From Neospora caninum Liverpool (lineage: Eukaryota; Apicomplexa; Conoidasida; Eucoccidiorida; Sarcocystidae), in assembly GCF_000208865.1 (NCBI RefSeq), contig NC_018398.1, positions 186,001 to 250,000 of the forward strand: a stretch of 64,000 nucleotides of DNA, written 5' to 3'. The position numbers were made by a program, and so were the translations under genes. This document shows positions 1-13,184 of the stretch, one piece after another; within the stretch, counting starts at the first letter, position 1; each line of letters starts with the position of its first letter. The notes beneath the pieces are model-generated. The model searched no databases, had not been told where the DNA came from, and worked only from the letters and a program-made list of their open reading frames with translations.

Positions 1-1761
1 AACATAACAGAACTTCGAAAGACATGGATGGAAAGGAGACGGAAAACGGAAACGAATCAGTTTACGTAGGCAGAAGAGGGATGGTAATTCAAAAATTGAT
101 CAGCAGCATATATATTCGGTGCCCCGAAACCGCAATGTAGAAGGCAGCCTTTGAAGCACCGCGAGCCACAAACGTCGAGCTGTGAAACCCATAGCCTTTT
201 TACAAAAAATCCGCTCCACCGACATACTTTTCTAAAGCCACGAACGTACCGTAGCGAAGAAACATATGGGCTGCAACTTAAATACATGTATTTGCATGCC
301 TCGACACTTCACTGTAAAACGTGCATACGTGCACAATGGAATAAGGGCTGCGTAAGTCGACACTTCACCGCTGTGTTGGTTAACATCGGTCCTGCGGTGA
401 AGCAAGGGCGGCTGACTGAGGACGTAATCAACGAGCCGGCACCGACGTGGAGACATCTCAATTACCCGTGTCACGAGAGTCGAACAAATGTCACCGTTTG
501 CATTGCCAGTCCCTCACCACCTTGCGCCCCTTACCTGCATTTTTGTGTAACTGCAGGATGTCATTAAATGCCTCATTTAATTCAAGCATATGGCATGACA
601 ATAACGAAGCCTACGTTGCTCTCCTCTCATACAAAGAAACCAGAATCGTTTGGCAATCCCCACGGCAGCTGTCTTTCTTCAACGAAAATGAACCTAACCC
701 ATGAGTCAGAGGTGAACACGACGTACAAACGAAAACTTAATGATCCGACAAAACTATCTCGTTAGCACACCTGATTCAAACAACAATCGGCCGCATGACC
801 GTGACAGACCTTCACCTCACCGGGGAGAAGACCGATAAAAACAACGAACAAGGGCATACAGTCGCAAGGAGGAGTGCCCGGCGCTGCAGGAATAAAATAA
901 CCTGAACCGTCCAGAAGGTTCGCGACTCACCATGATACCATCTCGGATGATGCAGCAGCTGAAGATATTGCAGCGTTCATACTGTGAAACACCTTCAACA
1001 CACCTCGTGCAATGACACATGATGCGTCTGTAACCTTAAAAAGCAATCTGGAGTTTCTCCCTTCCTCAAAAGAGAACCCATCCACACAGACCGTTGTCCC
1101 AACACCGGTCCGGCAAACAACGAATTGCCTATTTTAATGACAAGGGCGTTTCCTCTTTTCTTGAGTCTCGCGCAGAGTCGGATGCAAAGCGAGGGAAAAC
1201 AAAATCAACGTTTTCCCAGATGTTGGTGGGGTCCAGGTTGAAACGATATTGCAGTATCGCCTTCGAGTTGGCTGCAAGTCGTCCTCACGGCAGTGCTCAG
1301 CACTTGTCCCGTCGAAATACTTCGCTTTACACTTCAATAATATTTCCAGGCGATTATCATCCATGCGGTCAACTTGTCTGCATTTTCATCCCTGCGCATC
1401 CTTACAGACGCGAAGCCATCAAGCTCCCCGAGGATTTTGAAATATGCACGTGCCTGAACACTACTAACAATAGTTTGATGGAACAGTGATTTTTTACGTT
1501 GTATCTCCGACGTGTGCTTGAGCAGAAAGAACGGAAAAATCCCGATGGATATAACGGTTAGAACGTACGCCGCGGCCAGGTGCCCATCACGTTACTTACG
1601 ACCCTGCTTCCCAGGTCTGGACCGCACCACAATTTGCGTGAGGCATTTGTTTCAATTTGTATTTCCTATTACGTTAGACTCTGCGTTAGCAGTGCATACT
1701 ACAACTTTGCGATCAGTGAGAACGAAGTCGGAAGACGAAAGACGCGAACCGTCCCCTTTGT
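1..1761. other. Intergenic, 3' flank of pantothenate kinase
   Basis: This stretch lies downstream of the minus-strand kinase stop codon and probably holds its 3' UTR and terminator. Several short open frames exist on both strands but none shows a recognisable motif, a hydrophobic signal or a consistent splice chain. I see no RNA gene. Confidence 0.5.
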
Positions 1762-4700
1762 CTAGCTGCGGGGATTTTCCGTGGGTGAGTCACCGGCGGC
1801 AACCAGAGCGCCAAGTGCCCCCAAGTACCCATCATGCCGAAGAAACAGAACCTAAAAGCAAACAAAACGAGACACAGGAAACCTCCATGAGTCTTGAATA
1901 GGCCACCGGAGAGACTTACCACTGCTCCATACTGTGTAACTTTGTCGCGTGGCCCGCTGCGCAGAGAATCCCTCTGGCAATATATACCTCTTTGCAGAGG
2001 ACTCACCTCAAATGGAGGTGGCTGGGGCCAAGCTTGTGAGCCTGTCGCCAACCAACGCTGCGTCGTTCGTTCAGGGTTTTGTTTTACCGGCCCCTGGCGA
2101 CTGTCCGCAGTACGCGCGCTCCCCTCCGCTCGGGAGGAAGGCTCCGAGGGGATGATGTGATAGTCCTGCCGTTGTGCTTCTTTGATGCATTTCCCGCTGG
2201 GAGAGAAGGGAGAACATGAGAGGGTGTCTTCCTCGGTGGACGCGGTGGATGCCCTTTGATGGCCAGACAGCTTCGCATGGATGCTACTGGATCTCCCGCG
2301 ATATTCTGGCACATGGGTCTCCGGTTTTGGGATACTCCAGTTTCCGGTTCGGCCGCTATGACTGTTGCGTCGATGCTGGAGAGTACTCTTTGTTTCATTC
2401 CTTCTATCGACTCCTGTGAAACCCGTTCCGTACTGCGGCCACATTCCAGCATGGGCACACGAGGCGGGGCCGCAGGCGAGAGTCGACTGTGACTCAGACA
2501 CGCTTCGCCCGGAATCAGGATGTGGAGATGCGAGAAAGCGAGCCTCATGACCCAAGACGCGAACGTCAGGAACGTAATGTCGCTGACTTCCATCGACGCG
2601 GCGTTCTGTGCCCAATCTTGGTGGCGACGATTCACTTCTGGCCTCTTTCCTGTCCTTTATACGGCCATTTCTGAAACAGATCGATAGCTTCCTTTTCGCT
2701 TCGGTCCCTTGGACACAGTTCGGCGAAAGCCGAGACGCTGGCAAGTGCCCCGTCACTCCACTGGCAACCGGCCCGCGGTCGAAATGCTCGTTTTTATGGG
2801 ATTCAAGAGTCATAACTGGGACCGCGTGTCGGCCTTTCGAGGAACGCGTGAAGAGTGATGACAATTCCCGAGAGCAGGAAGCATAGAGCGGATGAAGTGG
2901 CGCTGGAATAGACGCGGCTGACGCTGCTGCATCGTACTGGCGCATGTAGAAGTTGACGCCATGCGTGATAGACTCCATCGTGAACTCATGATTATTGATG
3001 TATTTGCCGGCGAAGAAAATTCTGTTCGTAAAGACAGGAAAGACAGAAGGAAGTACCAACGAGATTAACGCACCGGCACTACCTGTTTTCAACTCCCCCA
3101 CCCACCACTGTAAAACTAACAGCAGACGGCCTCATTGACCTACAGAATCGGGAAAAAAGAAGTGACTAATGCCCACTGAAAGAGTGCTACATGATCGACG
3201 GAGGTATATGCTGTTCCGTTATGTTCACGGATAATTGCCAGAGAAGGCGATTTGCGCTGGTGCGGACACTATGAGAACATGTCACGCTGAAAAGGCACAA
3301 AGCTGGCACGAGAAAGGAGGTTCGGAGACCGCCCCCCCAGAGAGGCAAAGACTCGCCAGTTCGACACAGAATCAGGAGGGCTTATCTGCGCGCCCTGGGT
3401 GAATGGCAACGCTACAACGGGAACTGGAAAAAAAAATCATGCGAATAGCGGCCAGCACAGGATTAGCAGACACAACCCCGCAATCGTTGGCGACACTTCA
3501 CTGCTCGTTTTAACCACCTGTTCTTTCACGAGGCGGCACTGTCCTTCTGCTTTTTAGACTGCACAACACGTTTGTCTCAGAGGAGTTTTTCGTTTGTTGG
3601 ATCTGGAGGCTTGGAACAGCGAGACATGGAGAGGTGCCGGATGGAGGGGTTGATTTGCCTATATAGAACAACGTTGCCCCAATCGACCAGATGCCATTCG
3701 TTTACACTAACCGCCGGAAAAAGCGGTCAGCCACACATTGGATGGGTTTCGGTCTGTACGTGGTTGCGGGGTAGGGACTCTCCGGTCCTAGAAGCGCACG
3801 TTCACACTTCGGTGTAAAGGAGACCCGAAACACTGAGGAAACTGAAAAAACACCCGGTTCCCAGTATACACGCCAGCTTGGCTGCAGACGACTACCCGTT
3901 CGACACTTCAGCTGCGTTCGCAGCGCAACTGCCAGAGTCACCTTTCTTCAGAATCAACTCCTAGGCATCACGTGTAGTGATGGATGCCCGATTCGGCGTC
4001 GCAGACCGAAAGTTGCCCAAAGTGTTTGGCACAGTAAATTCGACTCGTATAAGTGCAGGCAGCATTTGCCCGCCATCTGCCTCCGAATCTCTAAGAAAAG
4101 CCCGTATGCATCCTACCTTCGAACACCATGCGCAGTCCCAACAAGGTACGCGAGGTAGCCAAGATTGTAGCTAACCATGTGGATCAAGCTCCTGGCGACG
4201 TCCTCCTTCCTGCACCGATACATCCAACGGAAAAAGAGAAAAAACACAGCATTTCCAAGAAAGCACCCAACTCACCCGATACGTACATAAGGAGGACGGC
4301 AGGAGCTAAGGTAGGAATAAGAAGAAAAACAGCAGGAGCGATTAAAGAGGATATCAAACAGCGGAGAACCATAGGGCCCGTAACACGTGACCGCGGCACG
4401 CCGTGGTCAGATCTGTGAAACCCCGTGGACTCTTCACTACGCGAAGGCGCCGTGAAAAAACCGTTAAAACGATACATAAAGGCACTGTTATCGGGGTCCG
4501 GAACGCAGTACGGAGAGGTCGGAGAGGCATCAGCAGGAAAACCGAACGTAGCAGTGCACGGTCGACCCGCCCCGGCGGTAGCCGGACCTCTGAGAACAAG
4601 GTTCGCGTCCACGGCGTTCTCGGCCGCACACCAACAGACGCACGGCAGGGAACGCAGCTCGGCCGGTTTCCCACGTGAATTGATGGAGCCCCAAAAAGCA

Positions 4701-7700
4701 AACAAAAGAGACACATGTGTGGCTGAGGACAGGGTACCACTCCGGAGAACAATAGCTGCACAGAGGCTCATTTGTGAAACTCACCGAGTGCCCCGCTCAG
4801 ATGACTCTAAATAGACCAGAGCATCAGCGCAGGCGGCAGCGGACAGTTTCGGAGCAGAACATACCTCAAGTTCTTTCTCAGAAGATTTCCGTCTTCCTGG
4901 GACGTCATGAGATACAGGCGCCCGAAGCTGACTCACACGGAAGCAAGGTCTCACCACAGGAACTGTTTTGGGGCGATCTCTGTTTCCTTGACGGAATCGT
5001 GTAGATGACTTGCCCCCACATAAGCTCCGGTTTGTCTGCGTCGTCATGTACTCTCCACACAGCATCCACAAGCAAAACCCGCGCAGCCGCCGACCTTGGA
5101 GGTGTACTGTACTCGAAAAAACATCTGCTTCAGAACCAACCGTGCCTTCAATGCCTCTTACGAAGAAAGTAGACAACTACACATACAAACAATAGACGTA
5201 TGTTCCTAATACAAGAGGGATACTCGCGTTGACGAAGAGCAAAGGCATGCCCCAGAAACGACAGAGTCCAAACTGACTGTTGTACAGGACAGATCATGAA
5301 TGAACATCTAGCGGCCCAACGATCTACTCTCGGTAGGATGTGTCAAGTCTCCGCCGTCGGATTTCGGTAATGCCAGGGGTTTCCGACACACGTGCGGCTA
5401 CAGTGCACGCGCTTTCCAGCAACAAAGACTGCGCGTTGTGGCTCGTAGGAGGCAACAAAAAACCCTCCACCTGAACCCTGATGGCAACGTGGGAGAAGCA
5501 GATATTGCGCCACTGCACCGAGAAGCACACCAGGAACTGCACTCGTGTCTTAACGAAAATCGGCACCGGATACGAAGATAACGTGCCAAGCTGTCTGCCG
5601 ACCCTGGGACGGTCGTGTGACAAGACTCAACCGGGCACCGTACGCGACGAGCGCATGCAAACATGTGGGAAGGTTACGACAGCGTCTGCGACGTCGTAGG
5701 CGTTTCGGAAGTGAAGTGAAACCCCTTCCGCACGATGGGGTGAGGGACAGAGCGCTTCGAGAAACACCAACCTGCTTGCGAGAGTGTCGGCGGGAAGACA
5801 TCGACTGCCTGCAGCGTCTCCGAACAAATCGCCAACTTTGAGATCTAGCAAATCCGTCCCTGAGAACAAGGCGTTTGCACACTACGGTATTTCTCATAGA
5901 GCTGTTATATCCGTGTATATGTGAGGCATCAACTCGGAAAGTTCACGAACTTGCATATTGGCAAGCATCCATGTTCAGCTACCTGACAAAGTCTGCTGGG
6001 GGAAAATGTACGAGGTGCTGGAGCTTGACTGGCAGACAAGCCCTCTTCCTGAGGCAGCCAAGGTACTTAGTTGCACACCCAGGTGTCGCTCGAGTTCGCG
6101 CGTTTGAGTTCTGTCTTCTCTTCCTCCCAAACTCGATCCCAGCCTTCCCAGTGTGTTTCCGTCGTCTCTCTCCTTCGCCGTCCTCTCTCACACGCGCGAC
6201 AAAATTTCTCGGCCTCCTCTCATTCCTCGTCTTTCGCCACTGGTCGTGCGTACCTCTCTGAGAAAGTTTCACTACTTGCTTGAAGGTCTTCGCGTGAAAA
6301 AGAAGCCTCGCCAGACCCAAAACCGTGCCGCCGCCGATGCAGGTGCCGGTAACGCGGACGAACGAGGAGGGGCTCGTCGCCTGAGGTGCGCGACACATAA
6401 GTTAACAAATTGATCAAGCACGAGAGTATCCCGCTTGCCTTCGGCCCACACACCAACCAAACAGTCTTGGCCCTTTATGCTTTATGGCAGTCCCCCGCGT
6501 TGAGACAACGCACATGAGAAAGAGTCAAAAGACAGTGAACTGCTCGGGGGCTAGGAAGGTTTACGTGCTCAAAGCCTGCGTGGCACAGAAACGATAGCGT
6601 CCTTGTTCACTGGAATTCGATACGCCGAAATAACGAAGAGAGAGAGAGTGAATCGAGGCGATACATGCGAAAGGCCGAACACACAACAGGCAGAAAAAGA
6701 AACATGGAACCTCATTTCTAAACACGGAAAGCAAAGCCAACGAGAAGCAGGCTGTCGGGTTCACGATGCACCCTGCCAATGATCTGTTCGGCCCCCTTCA
6801 GCTCACGACAGCAATTGGACTGATACAGGAGGTGTTTCGCCGGCGGCATACTTGTGAATACACTCTTTTCAGATATGTAGTCAACGAATTCGGCAGTTCA
6901 GCTGTGGTCTACGTACGTCCGGGCGGCCACGGATCTAAGTGAACATTCTCCTGTCCGCCCAAACGTGCCTCGCAGCAACAAAACCTCTATGCCTTCTGGT
7001 CGCCTGCAAATACATTGTCGTGTAGAGCGCTCTCACCTTTAGAATCGAGACGCCAGAGCCAATATTGACCACGAGAAAGGGGTACAGGGGGGTTGTCTAA
7101 CAGACCGAAGCGACAGACAGGCACACAACGGTAGTGACAAACTTCGCCAGGAAAAAAGCGACAGTGTCGCTTTGAGCTCACCTGCCTGACGGGTGTTTCA
7201 GGAGGCGGATTGCGGCACGCCACGTGCGTGTCTCGAAAAGAACGAAGTCAGTCATGTGTTGGAGTGAACGCGACAAAGAGGTGCGTGGGGAGTGACAGGA
7301 AACGAAGGTGGCTAGCATATCTCGACACCCTTAAAGACTCGGGACAGTAACTGTTTGTGAAGGATTTTTCGAAGTACATGAGGCTGCTTCCTCCTCACAC
7401 TCTACAGAGAAATTCTGCCGAGCACCTCACGGTAGCGACCTGCCGGAGATATCTGAGAGCTACACATCGGATGAAGACGCCTCTGATATACGACGCGCGT
7501 CAACAGACATAGGCATCTGAGTCTGCTTGTGGGAGAAGAGCAAAGATCGACCGCGGCCTTTTGGCTCTGCGCCCAGCTCAGCGCTTACCACGTGCACGTG
7601 AATACGCTGCTTCTTCTGCAAGTCGAAACGGAAAACAGAATCGGTCGACGAGGCTAGACAGACAAGACCTTTCATGATGCTTTCCATTTCGTCGAGCTTT

Positions 7701-10089
7701 TTCAGCTGCACACCAAGACGCTCCAGAAAGAGCGCACTGAACTTGTGGGCGCCGCCACCTGTTGCTCGTAGCACGCCTCCAGGCTGCGCGAATCCGTTTG
7801 CTGAAGCCATAACGGAAAGGCAAACCGCGAAACACCGATCGATGCGACTGCAGTTTTTGACAGACCACCTACGTACGCAGACCCACCTGCAAGAGGCCTC
7901 AGGATGTGCCAAGCGCATAAACATGCGAGGAACAGGAGAGCGCCACACTTGTTACACACATGCGTCTCGCTTGACACCGCGTACTCGTGGCTGGTCCCCG
8001 CCCAGCTCCGACGCGCGACCTCACTGTGGACACGTACTCGCGAACTCGAACTTACCTTTAAGAAAATGCAGCAGCGACGCGACGTCCTTTGTGTAGAAGT
8101 ACGTGAACCTGATGACATGCTGCGGCGTGGCTGCAGCCACAGACAACAAACACGCAAAGCGGCCTATCTGACACGGCCGGACAGTTGACAAAGAACTGAA
8201 GCTCCAAATTTTGTTTAGCGTTTGGGAGGCTCACAACGGCGAAAACGAATGCATATGGCTGACGATAAGCCTGCCACAGACACCTGCAGGCTTCGCAGCA
8301 GCGCTTAAAACCGCGTTTTCCTGCTGTGTGGGCGGTTGCGGCGTCAGAAAAGCCTCCCTGCACAGGCGCGAGATCCGCACGCGAAGGCCCACTTCACCCA
8401 ACTGAGCCTCTCACCTCTGATCGTCAGAGACGTTCCCGCTTTGCGCTCGCCTCGACAAAACCGACACCGGACACACTGCCTCCGGGCACTTGTGCGGACG
8501 GGAGTCTCGGTCACACCTCCATGGTCGGCCGCGTGAAACTCCACATTCCGCGCCCCCGTTTTCGGACCTTCGCTTGCATCCGATCCACCTGAAAAGGCGT
8601 GGGATGCAGGGTCAGGCGAAGCCGCTGAAAGAGCCAGCGCCGTAGTCGTGCACGCCTCTGGCGGCGAGCGGGAACCGGTGGGCTCTCCTGCTGGAGTGCG
8701 CTGTGACGAACCACAGGTTCCTAAAGACTGGTCAGCACCATCGGTTTCCTTCCTTGTCGTACACAACGGGGGTGACACGCCTTCTTGTCGGCGAGCAGGC
8801 GAGGCACGAAGCGAGCCTTCTGTTTCTGGACCACACGGCTCGTGCACGTGTGGTTGTTTTGATGCACTGCCGGCCAAACAGTCGCGAGAGTCGGCGGTGT
8901 CACCCACGGATTCCCTTTGGTAACAAAGTCGCCGCTTCTCGCAGAAAGCCGTTGCATGCGGCTCGCATGTCGACGCTTCGGTTCCTTCCGGGACTCGGGT
9001 ATGGCCTCTGTCGCCCCTGTGGCGGCAAACGGCTCGGTCTGAGTCTCGGCAGCACCTCGTCGGGGGAGTTGGAGTCTGGGCCCGATCCGTGACACGCGAC
9101 TCTCGAGCCCCGCAGTTCATAACAAAGACAACTTTCGCGAGGGTGCCGCCAATGTCAACGGCGCACCGATCACTCGGCTCGCCTGTGAGAACGAGGTCCA
9201 GCAGCCTCGCTGCTGAAGCCGTCGTGGGGCACGGAGGATGCTGCGGCGGATACAACACAAAGGCTGGGGAGAGAATCCTGCCACGCGCTGGTGCCGGTCG
9301 CTGGACGGGCGAGGCAGAGACAGACTGCCGCAGTTCAGACGTAGAGAGGCGGCGGTACAGTCGCATGCCGTGGCAAGGACACCGCTTTTTCCTTGAATGG
9401 CTGTCGCCCGCCACACGAGCCTCGCAAGGCCGGGTTGACGGGACGCCGGATGAGGGGAAACGGTCCGGGATCACTGCCTCGTCAGGCGGGTTCTGTAGAT
9501 CACTGGGCACGGCTTCGACATCCCTTGAGACCAGCCGTTGGAGCGCTTCCCGGCTCCGCGGCGCCCCGTGTTGTGACCGACACGGCCTTGAACATTTCGA
9601 GCAGGTGCAGTGACAGCGACGCTCCGTGGCCGAGAAGCGCCCTTCCCGGCAAACCTGGCGCCTGTCGCCGCCCCCAGACTGTTCACCACGCTCCGCTGGA
9701 ACAGGCGGCACAGAACAGACACCGCAGGCGCTGCTGGCGAGCGAGACACATTCCGATTCACTGTGGCCGTCCACGGGCTCTTCCGACCCCGTCGGATGCG
9801 AACGTGAATTGTTTTGGTTCGCGAGGACGCACGGCGCACAGTGGCGGCGACGGCAGCCGCACTGACGTCTACATCGATCATGTGGTCGCGGGGCCGAAAA
9901 GGGATGCCGAGCGAATTCGGAAAGCAACATGTCCTTGCTGTTCCAGAACGGGGCATCGGCGTCCACGTTGACATTCGACGCGTTCTGAGATGGACAGGAT
10001 GCCATGGAGGACAGGGGAAGACACCGCGCTCGGACAGGACAGACGCAAGGGTTCGTAAGGTCCGTGGCGCAGTTTTCGGAAGCCGGCAT
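1762..10089 (-). CDS. PanK: Pantothenate kinase (type II / eukaryotic PanK family)
   Basis: Phosphorylates pantothenate with ATP, the first and usually rate-limiting step of CoA synthesis, in the cytosol. Ten exons keep phase throughout: 10089-8415, 8130-8056, 7800-7589, 7096-7037, 6380-6254, 5859-5772, 4927-4865, 4209-4117, 3021-1920 and 1851-1762, giving about 1194 residues. The actin-fold ATP motif DIGGTLAK is near residue 312. It is followed by IRFTYFYTKD, ATGGGAHKF with LDEME (the Glu expected to be catalytic), LVVNIGSGVSIL, RVTGTCIGGGT, LASSFGRL, KEDVARSL, RIFFAGKYINN and the terminal HDGYLGALGAL. The family core is about 360 residues. The excess is an N-terminal Cys-rich extension (~310), an insertion after the ATP motif, and a ~330-residue insertion in exon 9 before the last strand. 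The start at 10089 has an A at -3, but another in-frame Met (near residue 29) or an upstream exon is possible. T. gondii is known to carry two PanK genes; I cannot say which one this is. Confidence 0.95.
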
Positions 10090-13000
10090 TTGACTGGAGA
10101 AGAAGGCTCTGACCTCGTGAGAGGCGAAAGACCAGTCCGCCCAGTCAAACGCATCGACGGACTACACCAACGTCATACACCTATACAACGATGTGTGGAC
10201 AAGGCTACACCACTCGGAGAGTCCTCCGATACGGCACGGATAGGAAGTCACTGGATAAATGGGGGGCACTGGGAGACTCAAAGAAAAGCGTACTGTGCAG
10301 ATCCTCGGCACAACGTCTAGGTGCGCCGAATGGCCTCGATCGAGACAACCGGGAATAAACGTTCGTTTCGTTGTGCGAGCAGCCGATTGGCATTCGTTTC
10401 GTCGGCTCTGAATGTCGCAACTGCAGAGCGGACGAACCAAAAACCGGGTGCACAACACGGAGAGGGGGAAGTGGTTTCTATGGGCCCGTTCTCGCGTTGC
10501 GAAGCAGTCGAACCCGAGAAAAACTGTAGGAGGGCGTCAACAAAAAGACTCTTTGGAAGGATGATTCCGCTTTTTGAGCAACTCGATCGAGAAGCCCATG
10601 GCACTCGGTCTCTCTAAAACAGCACACTCAACTGCGAGACTTTCCTGGGTCTGTGTCTGTTGTGTGCTACGGTACCTCATTCATCTATCAGAAGGAGAGG
10701 GGATGCGGACTTAGATCCGGTTGAAGGCCAATGGTAGTTTCTGAAGCTCCGGACTGCTTCCAATCGCATTGCCGCGTTGAGATTGGCAGGCAAAATCGTA
10801 CGCGCTTGAACAGGTAAAAAGATGGTGTCGATATGTGTATATGTGCACTACACACCTAGAAGTGGAGCTGCATGGTTTGGGAACAGCGTAGAGAGATAAC
10901 GCCGCCGTCGTCGCCATGCAATGATTCATCGAAACAATTTCTGCACACGCGGAGTGTCTTGAAACCAGGAAAAAGACGTGGCATCAGAAGACGAAGAGGG
11001 AACAGAGAGGACGAGTTTTTCACGGTTTGCCAGTTTGAAAGCCATCCACGAGATAAGCAGAGAGAGGGGAGGAACACCGTGGAAATCAACGGAAAAAGAG
11101 GAGAGCACGGTAGAAAAAGGTAGCCGTTCATGCGTGCGTCCGTGTCTAAGCAACTCGAAAAATGCGTCAGCATGCATGCAGCTGTTTCTCGGCAAGTTGA
11201 ATGGCATATAACAAGCTGCACAGAGGGACCCCCAGTTCTGCTCGTTTTTTTTCCGTTTCGTACGTATGTGGGAAGACAAATTTGTCGGGGCTGGTAAGCG
11301 GTTCACTGAGCGAATCTGAGCACAAAGGACGAGCGTTCTGGAACCCTTTGATGCTTGTTGGCGGGTTACTTTTGTGAGATATGCGTTTTCTGTCTTCCTT
11401 GCCGCTACCAACGACACGGCTGGAGCACAGAGGGGACAGCATGTTCGCGAAGAGCAGACAAACGAAGACTCCCAAACGTTTCGCGCGCTTCCAAAGGAAA
11501 ACACTGAGGGAAAAGAACATAGGTCTGTCGACTTTCTTTATTACCACCGAAAAAATTGCGACTTTGTGTGGGACAGCGACAGCATGCGGAATAATGAGAC
11601 TTCTCCCGGGCCCCGCACCATGGAGAGCAGCTCTGCCAAGGAATAGAGCTAAAAATCCTTTCCACGTCTGGACGAGTACCTGTTGTCTGAGAAAATTCGT
11701 GGTGAGGCCAGGAACTGTAGCAGCGAGGGAGCCACAGAGTGTCGAGGAAAACGATGTGCTCCAGGGCAGCAGAGACTCCTCAGAAACAGAGCTAGCGAGA
11801 AACGTGGTAGTCATTACCAGCTGGCGACGACCTTTTTGCATAACGACTGCTGTCATACGTTTAAATATATGGTCATATTCGCGTTCCTGAATCGCAAGTG
11901 TCCGGTCAGCGAAGCTCCTGAAACTGAACGTTTCTGGTCCACAGCTACCATTTCTCGTAGCATGCACATCGTCTGGCGAAAAAAACGCTTGAGAAGTGTT
12001 GTGATAGATGTCAATGGCTTATCTAGCGTCAGTACGGGGTGAGACGAAATAACCGAAATGCGCCTACCGGATTAAAGATCTTCCTAGTTTTCGGCGAACT
12101 CTCTTCTTCCCCAACAAATCTAATGTTAGCTGTCTCTATGCGCGAGTGTTGGTCAGATTCGAATTTACGGTGAACGTAGTCAGTCTGCCGATCTATGTAT
12201 GAGTCGTCAGACAAACGCTGATGGACGCGTAGTACGTTACGCTCTGATACACTCTGGCTTTCATGCTGTTGCCTGACAATCGGTTTCTGTTCCCGTGCTG
12301 GCATGGAGCAATCTCTCGCGGCTTTGCAACTCTTGGTAGCTCTTCCACCTGCTCGGTAGAGGTCGAGTTTTTTTCGTCCACATCTTCTGCGCTGGGAACC
12401 TTCACGCGAGACTTTTGTAACATTTTTTCGTCTCAGGGCAATACAGAGACTGCTTTCTGCAAAGAGATGCCGCATCTATTGAAGAAGACAGGGATACATG
12501 TTGCGGCGTGTAAGAGGCTGAACTCCCCGACTGTTACAACTCGGCTACGTAGATGCGTGTGTGTTGCTTCACTCCCCGTATTGCGATGACAAGGCGCATC
12601 TGCGGAAGTTTTCCGGGAGAACCGAAACAGCGGATCTAACATAATTTTCACTCGGAATACGAACCTGCTTTCAAGTCGTTTCTAAACAGCAGCGTTTCAC
12701 AACGCTTCCAGAGGAGGTTCTGGAAAACTGCCCACCGCCATGGTCACCATATCGACCGAATGAGCGGATTTGCACACGGAATTATCTTGACTTGCAAAAA
12801 TCCTGGAGTTGCACTGGCAGATCTATCTATGCCCGACATCGTGAGAGAGGCTCGTACGCATTGTTCGTAGAGCACCTCTTTTTGATGCAGTGAAGGCGCC
12901 ACTGGCCATTTCGCTTTGTCGTCCGTGTTCTGCTGTTTGTTTTCATGCGAGCTCTTGATGCTGCAGTAACATTTTTGGGCATGGAAAACTGGAACCAGAT

Positions 13001-13184
13001 TCAGTACATGGCCCGAATGGCGAGAAGATCCTAGTATCTAGTCCAGTACTTCGTGTGTCCCATTTCCTCTCTGCGTATGTAGGGGAAGAGGTGTCTAGGT
13101 GTTGAATGCCGAACAGAACCTCCGGCTTTCCGCCTAAAAGAAAAATCCCTCGCCGCTCGCCACGTGTTTCGTGAGTAGCCACAG
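10090..13184. other. Intergenic between divergent PanK and androglobin-like genes
   Basis: About 3.1 kb separating two divergently transcribed genes, so it should carry both promoters. A TGCATGCATGC-type word lies near 11169-11180; related words are common in coccidian promoters, but a function here is only inferred. A 266-codon minus-strand open frame (11167-11967) overlaps other open frames on both strands, has no recognisable motif and was not called. Confidence 0.4.

Noticed and set aside
302..3912. Recurring word CGACACTTCA (near 302, 359, 3491, 3901)
   Set aside because: The copies are short and irregularly spaced, with no flanking similarity; they could be chance or a minor promoter word and are not enough to call a repeat.
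11167..11967. Minus-strand open frame of 266 codons
   Set aside because: It overlaps comparable open frames on both strands, with no domain, signal peptide or splice partner, and sits in the inter-promoter region.
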